Source of the DNA: Pseudomonadota bacterium
Lineage (GTDB): Bacteria > Pseudomonadota > Gammaproteobacteria > Burkholderiales > Thiobacillaceae
NCBI GenBank assembly: GCA_021820845.1
Contig: JAKADC010000001.1
Coordinates: 1-64,000 of the forward strand
Reading direction: 5' to 3'
DNA length: 64,000 bases
Shown: piece by piece, positions 37,240-48,200 of the stretch
Layout: each line of letters begins with the position of its first letter
How positions within the stretch are numbered: the first letter of the stretch is position 1
The notes under the pieces: generated by a model
Seen by the model: the letters and a program-made list of their open reading frames with translations, nothing else
What the model was told of the DNA's origin: nothing
The model's database searches: none
Made by a program: the position numbers and the translations under genes

Positions 37240-39927
37240 TCAGGCGTCCGCGCCCATGACGTGCGTCCACAGCCTGCCGACCGTCTCGCGCACCTGCTCC
37301 AGCGCCGGTGCCGGCACGCGGGCGTATTCCGACCCGCTGAGCTTGATCGCGTGCTGCTGCCGGCGCAGCTCGCGGTAGGCATCCACCGCGGCAAGCGCGA
37401 GGTCGGCGGGGACGAGTCCAGCCGTGCCGGCGCGCTGCAGCAGCGCGATGTTGCCGACGTTGTCGGCGAGCTCGGGGTGGGCGGCGCAATGCCGCAGCAC
37501 GAGGTACTGCACGCAGAACTCGACGTCGACGATGCCGCCGCGATCGTGCTTCAGGTCGAACAGGCCGCTTGCGTTGACGTGGCCGGCGTGCATTTTTTCG
37601 CGCATCGCCAGAACGTCGGCGCGCAGTTTCGCCGGGTCGCGCGCCGCGCTCAGCACCTCGCGGCGCAGCCCTTCGAAGACTTCGCCGATCGCCGCGTCGC
37701 CGCACACGAAGCGGGCGCGCGTCAGCGCCTGGTGCTCCCATACCCAGGCGTGATGCAACTGGTAGTCGCGGAAGGCGTCGGTCGAGCTCACCAGCAGGCC
37801 GGAGGCCCCGTCGGGGCGCAGGCGCAGGTCGGTCTCGTAGAGGATGCCGGCCGGGGTGAGGGTGCCGAGCCAGGTGTTGATGCGCTGCGCGAGTCGCGCG
37901 TAGATTTCCTGCGCGTGCTCGTCGGGGTCGTCGTAGAGGAAGACCAGATCGAGGTCGGAGGCGTAGCCCAGCTCCTTGCCGCCGAGCTTGCCGTAGCCGA
38001 CGATGGCGAAGCGCGGGACGTCGCGGTGCCGCGTCTTCAGCCCCGCCCAGCAGCGCGCCAGGGTTTCCGCGAGCAGCGTGTCGGCCAGGTACGACAGGTG
38101 ATCGGACAGCGCTTCGAGCGTCAGCCGGCCCGCCACGTCCTGCGCCAGCAGGTGCAGTGTCTGCACCTGCTTGAAGCGGCGCAGCGCATCCATCTGCGCC
38201 TCGGTGTCGCCCGGATGCGCGTCGAGCTCCCCGCGCAACTGGGCTGCGAGTTGCGCCCAGTCGGGCAGGCGCATCAGATGCTGCGGCGCGATCAGTTCGT
38301 CCAGCAGTTGCGGCTGCCGCGTGATCAGCTGCGCGGCCCAGGGACTCGCCGCCAGCAGGCGCACGAGTTGGCGCAGCGCCGCGGGATATTCGGCGAGCAG
38401 CGCGAGATAGGTCGCGCGGCGGGCGACGGCCTGGACGAGCGCGGCGAACCGCTCGAGCGTCGCCACGGGATCGGCCTGGCCGCCGATGATTTCGAGCGCG
38501 GGCGGCAGCAGGGCGCTGAGCCTGAGCTGGGTCGACTCGGGCAGGCGCGCCGCGTTGTGGCGCAGCGCGTCGAGCGTCGCGAGCACGCGCGACGGATCGG
38601 CGTAGCCGGCGTTTTCCAGCAGCGCGCCGGTCGTCGCGGCGTCCGCGGTTCCGTTGCTCACGGCGGCGAGCGGGTGCCCCATCTGGTCGGTCTGCGGCGC
38701 GGCGAACACCTGCTCGAAATGGCGGGTGACCTTGTGGCGATGCCGGTCGAGCGCGGCGAGAAGCGCCGCGTGGTCGGGAAAATCCATCGCGTCGGCGAGC
38801 ATGGCCTGCGACTCGGCGTCGTCGGGCAGCAGCTGGGTCTGGGCGTCGTCGAGATACTGGATGCGGTGTTCCAGCCGTCGCAGGAAATCGTAGGCCGCGG
38901 CGAGTTCCTGCTGCGCGTCGGCCGTCATCAGACCGGCCTTCGCCAGTTCGGCCAGCACGACGAGCGTCGGCCGCTGCTGCAACGCGGCGATCTGGCCGCC
39001 GCGGATGAGCTGGAACACCTGCGCGGTGAATTCGATTTCGCGGATGCCGCCCGGTCCCAGCTTGACGTTGTGGGCCATGTCGCGGCGCGCGACCTCGCGG
39101 CGGATCTGCACGTGCAGGTCGCGGATCGCGGCGAAGGCCCCGAAATCGAGATATTTGCGGAACACGAAAGGCCGCACGATCTGCATCAGTTCGTCGTGGC
39201 GGCTTCCAGTGAGCGGACGCGCCTTGATCCAGGCGTAGCGTTCCCACGGGCGCCCCTGCGCCACCAGGTAGTCCTCGAGCATCGCGTAGCCCATCGCGAA
39301 CGGACCGGATTCGCCCCACGGCCGCAGCCGCAGGTCGACGCGGAAGACGTAGCCGTCGGCGGTGTTTTCCCCCAGCGCGGCGGTGAGCCTGCGGCCCAGG
39401 CGTACGAAGAATTCATGGTTGCTGATCGGCTTGACCGCGGGGTCGTCCGGGGCGGTCTCGCCTTCCTCGGGGTAGAGGTAGATGAGGTCGATGTCCGACG
39501 AGACGTTGAGCTCGCCGCCGCCGAGCTTGCCCATGCCGACCACGACCATCCGCTGCGGCATGCCGTGTTCGCCGCGCGGCTCGCCGTGCCGCGCGGCGAG
39601 GGCGGCATGATGGAAATCGAGTGCGGCGGCGATGCAGACCTCGGCGAGCGTGCTCCAGGTGGCGACGACCTCGGCGACGCCGGCCTCGCCGGAAAGGTCG
39701 CGTGCGGTCGCGACCAGCCAGACGCGCTGGCGCAATTGCCGCAGCCGCTGGTGCAGCGCGGCCTCGTCGGCGCACGGCGGCTCGGCGAGGAAGGCCTGCA
39801 TCGCCGCTCGGTCGAAAGGCCGTTCGAACGCGTTCGCGAGCGTTTCGGCGAGCTGCGGCTGCGCCGAGAGCAGGCGCCGGCCATAACGGGAGCAGCGGGC
39901 GAGGCGCGCGAGTGCGGGAGGGCTCAT
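37240..39927 (-). CDS. glnE: Bifunctional glutamine synthetase adenylyltransferase / adenylyl-removing enzyme
   Basis: Controls glutamine synthetase by adding AMP to, and phosphorolytically removing it from, a Tyr residue. Both nucleotidyltransferase domains are present: the N-terminal adenylyl-removing domain with [23 protein letters not shown] (~residue 130) and the C-terminal adenylyltransferase domain with [23 protein letters not shown] (~645). Between them lies the helical regulatory region. The length of 895 aa is somewhat shorter than E. coli GlnE (about 946). It is divergent from acs across 52 bp. Confidence 0.96.
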   Translation of the reverse strand: MSPPALARLARCSRYGRRLLSAQPQLAETLANAFERPFDRAAMQAFLAEPPCADEAALHQRLRQLRQRVWLVATARDLSGEAGVAEVVATWSTLAEVCIAAALDFHHAALAARHGEPRGEHGMPQRMVVVGMGKLGGGELNVSSDIDLIYLYPEEGETAPDDPAVKPISNHEFFVRLGRRLTAALGENTADGYVFRVDLRLRPWGESGPFAMGYAMLEDYLVAQGRPWERYAWIKARPLTGSRHDELMQIVRPFVFRKYLDFGAFAAIRDLHVQIRREVARRDMAHNVKLGPGGIREIEFTAQVFQLIRGGQIAALQQRPTLVVLAELAKAGLMTADAQQELAAAYDFLRRLEHRIQYLDDAQTQLLPDDAESQAMLADAMDFPDHAALLAALDRHRHKVTRHFEQVFAAPQTDQMGHPLAAVSNGTADAATTGALLENAGYADPSRVLATLDALRHNAARLPESTQLRLSALLPPALEIIGGQADPVATLERFAALVQAVARRATYLALLAEYPAALRQLVRLLAASPWAAQLITRQPQLLDELIAPQHLMRLPDWAQLAAQLRGELDAHPGDTEAQMDALRRFKQVQTLHLLAQDVAGRLTLEALSDHLSYLADTLLAETLARCWAGLKTRHRDVPRFAIVGYGKLGGKELGYASDLDLVFLYDDPDEHAQEIYARLAQRINTWLGTLTPAGILYETDLRLRPDGASGLLVSSTDAFRDYQLHHAWVWEHQALTRARFVCGDAAIGEVFEGLRREVLSAARDPAKLRADVLAMREKMHAGHVNASGLFDLKHDRGGIVDVEFCVQYLVLRHCAAHPELADNVGNIALLQRAGTAGLVPADLALAAVDAYRELRRQQHAIKLSGSEYARVPAPALEQVRETVGRLWTHVMGADA

Positions 39928-39935
39928 GGCTGGAT

Positions 39936-39941
39936 TAGAAT
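39936..39941 (+). promoter_or_regulatory. TAGAAT, candidate -10 of acs
   Basis: GATTAGAATGGCGG lies 38 bp before the acs ATG and overlaps the divergent glnE start region. It matches the TA(A/G/C)AAT-plus-CG pattern of other starts here. No clear -35 is visible. Confidence 0.35.
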
Positions 39942-39979
39942 GGCGGTTTATCGCAACACTCTATCAGCGGAGAGACTGT

Positions 39980-41947
<1,968 letters not shown>

Positions 41948-42013
41948 GGCCGCGCCCGCTTCGCCCGGCCCCGATTTCGATCAGTCATTGATTCATTACC
42001 CGAAAGGAAGCTT

Positions 42014-42403
42014 ATGTCGCACTACCACGCAGTCGTCTGGCTCGACCACAACGAAGCCCGCGTCATGCACGTCAGCCCGGACGATGTCGAGAAATCGGTC
42101 GTGCATCCGGCGAACCCGCCGCGCCACCTGCAGCGCAAGCGCGGCTCGGTCAGCGGCGGCCGCCAGCCGGAAGACCAGCAGTACTACCATGAAGTCGTGG
42201 AAGCGCTCGCCGGCGCCGCCGAGATCCTCATCGTCGGCCCCGGCCACGCCAAGCTCGAACTGATCAAGCATATCCACGCGCACGATCACGGCGTCGTGGA
42301 CAAGGTGGTCGGCGTCGAGACCGTCGATCATCCCGGCGACGGCCAACTGGTCGCCTTCGCCCGCAAGTATTTTGCCGCCAAGGACAGAATGCTCGCGCAG
42401 TGA
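42014..42403 (+). CDS. eRF1/Pelota-like small protein ('translational machinery protein' family)
   Basis: A 129-aa soluble protein beginning MSHYHAVVWLDHNEARVMHV and rich in His and Asp. The central EILIVGPGHAKLELIKHIHAHD and VDKVVGVETVDHPGDGQLVAFARKYF resemble the middle domain of eRF1/Pelota-like proteins, and homologues are labelled 'translational machinery protein' in databases (from memory). The stalk GGQ motif of release factors is absent. It stands alone between acs and a strong terminator, with AAGGAAGC as ribosome site. Function is unknown. Confidence 0.7.
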   Translation: MSHYHAVVWLDHNEARVMHVSPDDVEKSVVHPANPPRHLQRKRGSVSGGRQPEDQQYYHEVVEALAGAAEILIVGPGHAKLELIKHIHAHDHGVVDKVVGVETVDHPGDGQLVAFARKYFAAKDRMLAQ

Positions 42404-42425
42404 GCGTCCGCGCATGCAGGTTCGC

Positions 42426-42450
42426 AAGCACCCTTCGGGGTGCTTTTTTT
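42426..42450 (+). terminator. Intrinsic terminator with TTCG tetraloop
   Basis: AAGCACCC-TTCG-GGGTGCTT forms a perfect 8-bp stem followed by seven T. It ends the eRF1-like gene transcript. The last T residues also encode the TAA stop of the convergent FMN reductase gene. Confidence 0.95.
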
Positions 42451-43018
42451 ATCCCTGCTTCAGCGCGGCGGTGGCCTTGACCAGTTCCAGCATCAGCGCG
42501 TGCAGGCGCGCGGGGGACTTCAGCGCGCCGGTTTCCGCGTCGAAGGCGGTCTCGGCGTGCGGCAGCGAAAACTGGCCGGGCAGCACGAGCACGCCCAGGG
42601 CATTCAGGATCTGGCGCAGGTGCGGCAGCATGCGCATGCCGCCGAACGTGCCAGGCGAGGCGGATGCGATCGCGGCGACCTTGCCGTGGTAGGGGACCAG
42701 GCCCGATTCGCCCTGCCATTCGCGCGACACCCAGTCGATCGTGTTTTTCAGGAGCGGGGGCATCGAGCTGTTGTACTCGGGGCTCGCGATCAGCAGCGCG
42801 TCGTGTTCCTTGAACAGGGCCTTGAGCCGCTGCGCGTTGTCGGGCACGCCGTCGCGTTCCTCGAGGTCGCCGTCGTAGAGCGGCAGCGGGTAGTCCGCCA
42901 GGTCGATCAGGCTGACGTCGCCGCCGGCGGCGCGCGCGGCGTCCGCGGCGGACTGGATGAGCTTGCGATTCCAGGAGTCGCGTCGGGTGCTGCCGGAAAA
43001 GGCGAGAATCTTGGGCAT
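42449..43018 (-). CDS. NADPH-dependent FMN reductase family protein
   Basis: A 189-aa flavodoxin-fold oxidoreductase. FSGSTRRDSWNRKLIQ is the phosphate-binding loop for FMN, and IASPEYNSSMPPLLKNTIDWVSR is the second flavin motif typical of the NADPH-dependent FMN/azo/quinone reductases. The ATG at 43018 (MPKILAFSGS) has AAGGA six bases upstream; the longer track start is not supported. It follows pirin after 61 bp on the same strand, likely one transcript controlled by the divergent LysR regulator. Its electron acceptor is probably a quinone or azo/nitro compound. Confidence 0.9.
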   Translation of the reverse strand: MPKILAFSGSTRRDSWNRKLIQSAADAARAAGGDVSLIDLADYPLPLYDGDLEERDGVPDNAQRLKALFKEHDALLIASPEYNSSMPPLLKNTIDWVSREWQGESGLVPYHGKVAAIASASPGTFGGMRMLPHLRQILNALGVLVLPGQFSLPHAETAFDAETGALKSPARLHALMLELVKATAALKQG

Positions 43019-43079
43019 GGGGCGTCCTTGCATGAAGTGAGAAAAGGGCGTGGCCGCGCCGGAACGCGGCCGCGCGGAT

Positions 43080-43778
43080 TCAGGGGAGATCGAAACCGAC
43101 GAGCTCGCTGGGTTCCAGCGCCTCGATCTCGACCGAGGATTCGAAGCGGATCGCCAGCGCGTCGCCGGCTTCGAGCGGATAGCCCCGGACCGTGACGCGG
43201 CCGGTCGCGACGTGCAGCCACGCGCGCCGCCCGGGCGCCAGATCCAGGGTGACGCGGTCGCCCGCCGCGAGCCGGCCGGCGCGAACCGTCGCGTCCTGAT
43301 GGATCGTCACCGAGCCGTCGCGTCCGTCGTTCGACGCGATCAGCCGCAAGCGGCCCGCCAGGGCGTCGGGGGCGAAGGCGACCTGTTCGTAGCCCGGCTC
43401 CAGGCCGTAGGCGTCCGGCTCGATCCAGATTTGCAGAAAGTGCACCGGCTCGGTCGTCGAGGCGTTGTATTCGCTATGGGTGATGCCGTGCCCGGCCCGC
43501 ATGCGCTGCAGTTCGCCGGGGCGGATCACGCCGCCGTTGCCGAGCGAATCCTTGTGCTCGAGCGCACCCGCGAGCACCCAGCTGATGATCTCCATGTCCT
43601 CGTGGCTGTGGGCGGGGAAGCCCGCGCCGGGCGCGACGCGGTCCTCGTTGATCACGCGCAGCGGACCGAAGCCCATCCAGTCCGGATTGCGGTAGCCGGC
43701 AAACGAGAAGGTGTGATAACTGTCGAGCCAGCCATGGTCGGCGTGGCCGCGTTCGGACGATTTGCGTACGGTCAGCAT
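43080..43778 (-). CDS. Pirin family protein (YhhW-type)
   Basis: A bicupin of 232 aa. The N-terminal cupin carries the metal ligands in FPAHSHEDMEII and HGITHSEYN (His, His, His, Glu), and RVINEDRVAPGAGF is conserved in pirins. Some homologues have quercetin 2,3-dioxygenase activity; others are redox sensors. The C-terminal half is the pirin_C-like second cupin. It heads a pirin-FMN reductase pair divergent from a LysR gene, an arrangement seen for electrophile or quinone response genes. Confidence 0.93.
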   Translation of the reverse strand: MLTVRKSSERGHADHGWLDSYHTFSFAGYRNPDWMGFGPLRVINEDRVAPGAGFPAHSHEDMEIISWVLAGALEHKDSLGNGGVIRPGELQRMRAGHGITHSEYNASTTEPVHFLQIWIEPDAYGLEPGYEQVAFAPDALAGRLRLIASNDGRDGSVTIHQDATVRAGRLAAGDRVTLDLAPGRRAWLHVATGRVTVRGYPLEAGDALAIRFESSVEIEALEPSELVGFDLP

Positions 43779-43799
43779 GGGGTCTCTGCCTTTTGATGT

Positions 43800-43807
43800 T
43801 CAATCGA
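43800..43807. promoter_or_regulatory. Left half of a spaced inverted repeat in the pirin/lysR gap
   Basis: TCAATCGA is the exact reverse complement of TCGATTGA at 43854-43861, which overlaps the LysR box. The 46-bp separation would allow a looped or tetrameric LysR complex across the divergent promoters (inference). Confidence 0.4.
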
Positions 43808-43856
43808 TGGGGTGAATATAGGCCTGGCTCCGCCCGAGAAAAATGGGCACAATTCG

Positions 43857-43871
43857 ATTGAGTCATTCAAT
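43857..43871. promoter_or_regulatory. LysR-type T-N11-A binding box
   Basis: ATTGA-GTCAT-TCAAT is a perfect dyad containing T-N11-A, the hallmark of LysR recognition sites. It ends 10 bp before the ATG at 43882, supporting that start over the track start at 43843. It lies in the divergent pirin/lysR gap. Confidence 0.65.
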
Positions 43872-43881
43872 ATTTTCGAAC

Positions 43882-44787
43882 ATGCCGCTGACCCTGGAGG
43901 CGCTGACGGTTCTCGACGCGATCGACCGCAGAGGTTCGTTCGCGCGCGCCGCCGAGGAACTCGGACGCGCGCCCTCGTCGCTGACCTATACCGTGCAGCA
44001 GATCGAAGCCGAACTGGACGTGCTGCTGTTCGATCGCTCGGGTCACCGCGCGCGCTTCACGCCGGCGGGCCGCCTGCTGCTGGACGAGGGACGGGCGCTG
44101 CTGGGCGCCGCGCAGGCACTGGAAAACAGGGCGCGGGAGGTGGCAGGCGGATGGGAGCTGCGCTTTACCCTCGCCCTGGAAGGCATCCTGCCGCTTGCCC
44201 CGCTGCTCCCCGTGCTCGACGCGTTTTACCGCACCGGGCGGACGACCGAGATCAAGCTGCGCCACGAGGTGCTGGCGGGCAGCTGGGACGCGCTCGCTTC
44301 CGGATGCGCCGATCTTGCGATCGCGGGCGGCGACGCGCCCGCCGGCGCCGGCATCCGCACCCGCGCGCTGGGAAGCGTCGAATTCGTGTTCTGCGTGGCG
44401 CCGCAACACCCGCTCGCGCGCCTCGAGCGGCCGCTTGGCCAGGCGGACCTGGCGGCGCACCGCGCCGTCGTGATTGCCGATACCGCGCGCAATCTGCCGC
44501 TGCGCAGCGCGGGCTGGCTGCAGCAGCAGGCGCGCCTGACGGTCGCCGACCTGCCGAGCAAGCTCGCCGCCCAGCAAGCCGGCCTCGGGGTCGGTTCGCT
44601 GCCGCGCTGGCTCGCCGAGCCGGAGGTGGCGGCCGGCCGCCTCGTGCGTTGCGCCTGGGCGGGCGGCAATCCGCGGGAAACCCTGCATCTGGCCTGGCGC
44701 AGCGGCGAATCGGGGCGGGCGCTCGAGTGGTTCGTCCGGGCTTTGACGAGGCCCGGGGTGTTCGAGGGGGTGATCGATGCCGGCTGA
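43882..44787 (+). CDS. LysR family transcriptional regulator
   Basis: The N-terminal winged helix reads MPLTLEALTVLDAIDRRGSFARAAEELGRAPSSLTYTVQQIEAELDVLLFDRSG, a standard LysR HTH followed by the linker helix. The C-terminal ~200 residues are the periplasmic-binding-protein-like effector domain. With the start at 43882 it has 301 aa, the family norm. It is divergent from pirin and probably controls pirin and the FMN reductase. Its 3' end overlaps hslR by 11 bases. Confidence 0.92.
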   Translation: MPLTLEALTVLDAIDRRGSFARAAEELGRAPSSLTYTVQQIEAELDVLLFDRSGHRARFTPAGRLLLDEGRALLGAAQALENRAREVAGGWELRFTLALEGILPLAPLLPVLDAFYRTGRTTEIKLRHEVLAGSWDALASGCADLAIAGGDAPAGAGIRTRALGSVEFVFCVAPQHPLARLERPLGQADLAAHRAVVIADTARNLPLRSAGWLQQQARLTVADLPSKLAAQQAGLGVGSLPRWLAEPEVAAGRLVRCAWAGGNPRETLHLAWRSGESGRALEWFVRALTRPGVFEGVIDAG

Positions 44788-45175
44788 CAGGACCCCACTC
44801 GAGCGGATGCGGCTCGACAAATGGCTGTGGGCCGCGCGCTTTTTCAAGACCCGCAGCCTGGCCACGCAGGCGATCGACAATGGGCGCGTCAAGCTCAACG
44901 GCGAGCGCGTCAAGCCCGCGCGCGACGTGAAGCCCGGCGACCGGCTCGAGCTTCGCATCGGCGAGGCCGACTGGGTGCTCACGGTGCGGGCCCTGGCGCT
45001 GCAGCGCGGGCCGGCCCCGGTGGCGCAGGCGCTGTACGAGGAAGACGCCGCGAGCCGCGCACGCCGCGAGCAGCAGGCAAGCGACCGCAGGCTGACCGCC
45101 GATCTCGCTGCCGCAGGCAAGGGGCGGCCCACCAAGCGCGACCGGAGACAGATCCATCGCTTCACGGGGGACTGA
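44777..45175 (+). CDS. hslR: S4-domain RNA-binding heat shock protein Hsp15
   Basis: Binds free 50S subunits carrying nascent chains, helping rescue stalled ribosomes. The S4 domain is clear: MRLDKWLWAARFFKTRSLATQAIDNGRVKLNGERVKPARDVKPGDRLEL. The C-terminal tail is basic (KGRPTKRDRRQIHRF), as in E. coli Hsp15. Length 132 aa. The ATG lies inside the end of the lysR gene, so translation is probably coupled. Confidence 0.93.
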   Translation: MPADRTPLERMRLDKWLWAARFFKTRSLATQAIDNGRVKLNGERVKPARDVKPGDRLELRIGEADWVLTVRALALQRGPAPVAQALYEEDAASRARREQQASDRRLTADLAAAGKGRPTKRDRRQIHRFTGD

Positions 45176-45224
45176 AAGCCGGAATTTAGCTGTGCGCCGG
45201 CGACGCAAGATGCGGGTAAACGCA

Positions 45225-45230
45225 TAGAAT
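45225..45230 (+). promoter_or_regulatory. TAGAAT, candidate -10 of yhdP
   Basis: CATAGAATCTGCGG precedes the yhdP ATG by 24 bp. It follows the same pattern as other candidate -10 elements in this window. A palindrome lies between it and the start codon. Confidence 0.35.
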
Positions 45231-45233
45231 CTG

Positions 45234-45248
45234 CGGTTCCGAGAACCG
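45234..45248 (+). promoter_or_regulatory. CGGTTC-CGA-GAACCG palindrome in the yhdP leader
   Basis: Perfect six-base arms around CGA, six bases before the yhdP ATG, exactly where a Shine-Dalgarno would normally be. It could form an RNA hairpin that limits initiation, or be a DNA operator downstream of the -10. Confidence 0.5.
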
Positions 45249-45254
45249 TACCCT

Positions 45255-48200
45255 ATGACCGTTTCCCCCGCCCTGATCCTGATTCTGCGCCGGGCCTCCC
45301 GCTGGCTCGCGGCATTGCTGGCGCTGGCGGCCGTGGGTTTTGCGACGGTGGCGTCGCTGATGTTTTTCTGGGTGTTGCCGAACATCGCCGATCACCGCGA
45401 CACGGTGGCGAGCCTGATGTCGCGCGCGCTGGGGCAGCGGGTGACGCTCGAGGCGGTCTCGGGTGCATGGCACCAGACGCACCCCGACTTCCGTCTCACC
45501 GGGGTGCGCCTGTACGACCAGCAGGGACATCCTGCCCTGTATCTGCCCGATCTCGAGGCGACCTTCGCCTGGCGTTCGCTGCTGTTCCTGGAGCCCCGCT
45601 TCACGCGGATCGAACTGCAGGGATTGGTGCTCGAGGTGCGGCGCGCCCGCGACGGGCATTTCTACGTCGGCGGCATCCCGGTCAACCCGGCCGAACCCGG
45701 CAGCGGATTTTCGAACTGGCTGCTGCGGCAGAGGCAGGTGCACGCGGGCAGCGTCACGCTCACCTGGCTCGACGAAGTCCGCAACGCCCCGCCGCTCACG
45801 CTGACGGCGGTCGAATTGTCGCTCGCGAACGTGCGCCGCGCGCATCGCCTCCAGCTGCGGGCCGTCCCGCCACCGAGCCTGGCGCGGCCGCTCGAAGTCG
45901 TGGCGAAGCTGCGCGCGCGCCGTGTCGACGACGTCAAGAGCTGGGACGGGACCATCGATGCGAGCGTGCCGGGCGTGTCGTTTCCGCGTCTTGCCACCTG
46001 GCTTTCGCTGCCGTATCAGCCGCAAGAGGGCTGGGGCGCGCTGAACATGCAGTTCGAGATGGCGCGCGGCGCGCTCGTCAGCGCCGGGGCCGCATTCGAG
46101 CTGCACGACGTGGCCGCGTCGCTCGGCGAGGCGCTGCCGCCCTTGCGGCTGGCGCAGGCGCGCGGCCGCGCGCTGTGGCAGCGCAGTCCCGCCGGCCAGC
46201 GCGTTTCATTCGAGAACCTGCGCGTGGCGCGTCCCGGCGCCGCGCTCGGCGCGCCGTTCAGCGCCGGCCTGTCGTGGGGCGGCGCGTCGCGCGAGATCAC
46301 GGCCCAGGCGTTCAGTCTGGGTGGGTGGCAGTCGCTGCTGCCGAGCCTGCCGATGGACGCGGCGCTGCGTGCGCGCCTGCAAACCCTGCAGCCGCAGGGG
46401 CGATTCGACCAGTTGCGGCTCGGCTGGAGCGGCGCCCAGCCCGGGCTGGACAATTTCAGCGTGGCCGCGCGCTTCAGCGGCGTTGGCGTCGCGTCGGTCG
46501 GCAACCAGCCGGGGCTCACCAACCTCAGCGGACGCATCGAAGGGGACGCGCGGGCCGGCGCGTTCGAGATCGATGCGCAGCGGATGAAGCTGAGCCTGCC
46601 CGAGCTGTTCCGCGATCCCGAATTCGAGATCGACAGCCTGCACGCGCTCGGCAAGTGGCAAAAAACCGCGCATGGCCACCGCCTCGCGCTCGACGACATG
46701 ACGTTCGCGAACGCGGACATGGCCGGAACGGCGAAGGGCGCCTACGAGTTCATTCCGGGACAGCGCGGCATCATCGATCTGACCGCGCACCTGAGCCGCG
46801 CCGACGGAACGGCGGTCTATCGCTACCTGCCGACGACGGTCGGCGATGCTACGGTCGAGTGGGTGAAGCGGGCCGTTGTGGCCGGGCATTCGGACAACGT
46901 GCAATTGAACCTGAAGGGCGATCTGGCGCACTTTCCGTTCGACCAGGGCAATGGCGTATTCCGCGTCGACGCGCAGGTGAAGGACGGCGTGCTCGACTAC
47001 GTGCCGGGCTGGCCGCGCATCGACGGCATCGACGCGCGGCTGCTGTTCCAGGGCAGGGCGATGGAAGTGACCGCCAACGAGGCGCGCATCTACGAGACCG
47101 CGCTGTCGCAGGTCGACGCCTCGATTCCCGACCTGCTGCACCACGACGAACGGCTGCACATCGACGGCCAGGCCAGCGGCCCGGTCCGGAACTTCATTCA
47201 ATTTGCCAATGCCAGCCCGGTCGGCACACGGCTGCGCGGCTTCACCGAGGGCGTGGACGGCAACGGGCCGATGAAGCTCGCGCTGAGCCTCGAGGTGCCG
47301 CTGCGTCGGAGCCATGAGACGACCGTCGCCGGCCGCCTGTCGTTTCAGGGGGATACGCTGCTGCCGTCCGGTTGGCCGCGTCTCGAGCAGGTGAGCGGCG
47401 ACGTCGATTTCACCCGCGACAGCCTGGAAGCGAAGAAAGTCGCCGCACAGTTTCTCGGCGGCCCGCTGCAAGTGAGCCTCGAGACGCGGTCCGGCCAGGT
47501 CCAGGCGCTGGTCCAAGGGCGCGCGACGGCGGCGAACCTGACGGCCTGGATCGGCGGCGGGTGGCGGGACCGGCTGTCGGGACAGACGAACTGGCGCGGG
47601 CAGATCGACATCATGCCGGCGGGAGAACGCATCCGCATCGAATCCGATCTGGTCGGGCTCGGCAGCAGCCTGCCTGCGCCGCTGGCAAAAACGGCCGCGC
47701 AGCCGCTGCCGCTGGTGGCGACCAGCCAGCCGCTCAGCGGCGGTTTTTTGCACGAGGTGCAACTCGGCCAGGTCGTGGGCGCGATCTGGCGCAGCACCGC
47801 GGACGAAGGTTTCGGGCGCGGCGAAATCCATTTCGGCGGACGGGCCGTGTTGCCCCGCGAACCGGGACTGCGCCTCGCGGGCAGCGGGCGCGGGCTGGAT
47901 ATCTCCGGCTGGCTGGGCCTGTTGCCCGGCGGCAAAAGCGGCGTGGCGCTGCCGCTGTCGTCGATCGATCTTGGCTTCGATTCGTTTGATTTGATGGGGC
48001 GCCGCTACGCCGATGTGCACGTGCGCGGGCGCGGCCAGGACGGCCTGCTTCGTGCCCAGGTGAGCGGTCGCGGCGTGAACGGCGTTCTCACCTATCGCGC
48101 CGCCGGCGACCAGCCCGCGAAGGTGTCGGCGCAATTCAAGGAGCTGACGATTCCTGCGCGGCTGGCTGCCGCGGCCAACGTGACGGGCATCAACCTGAAG

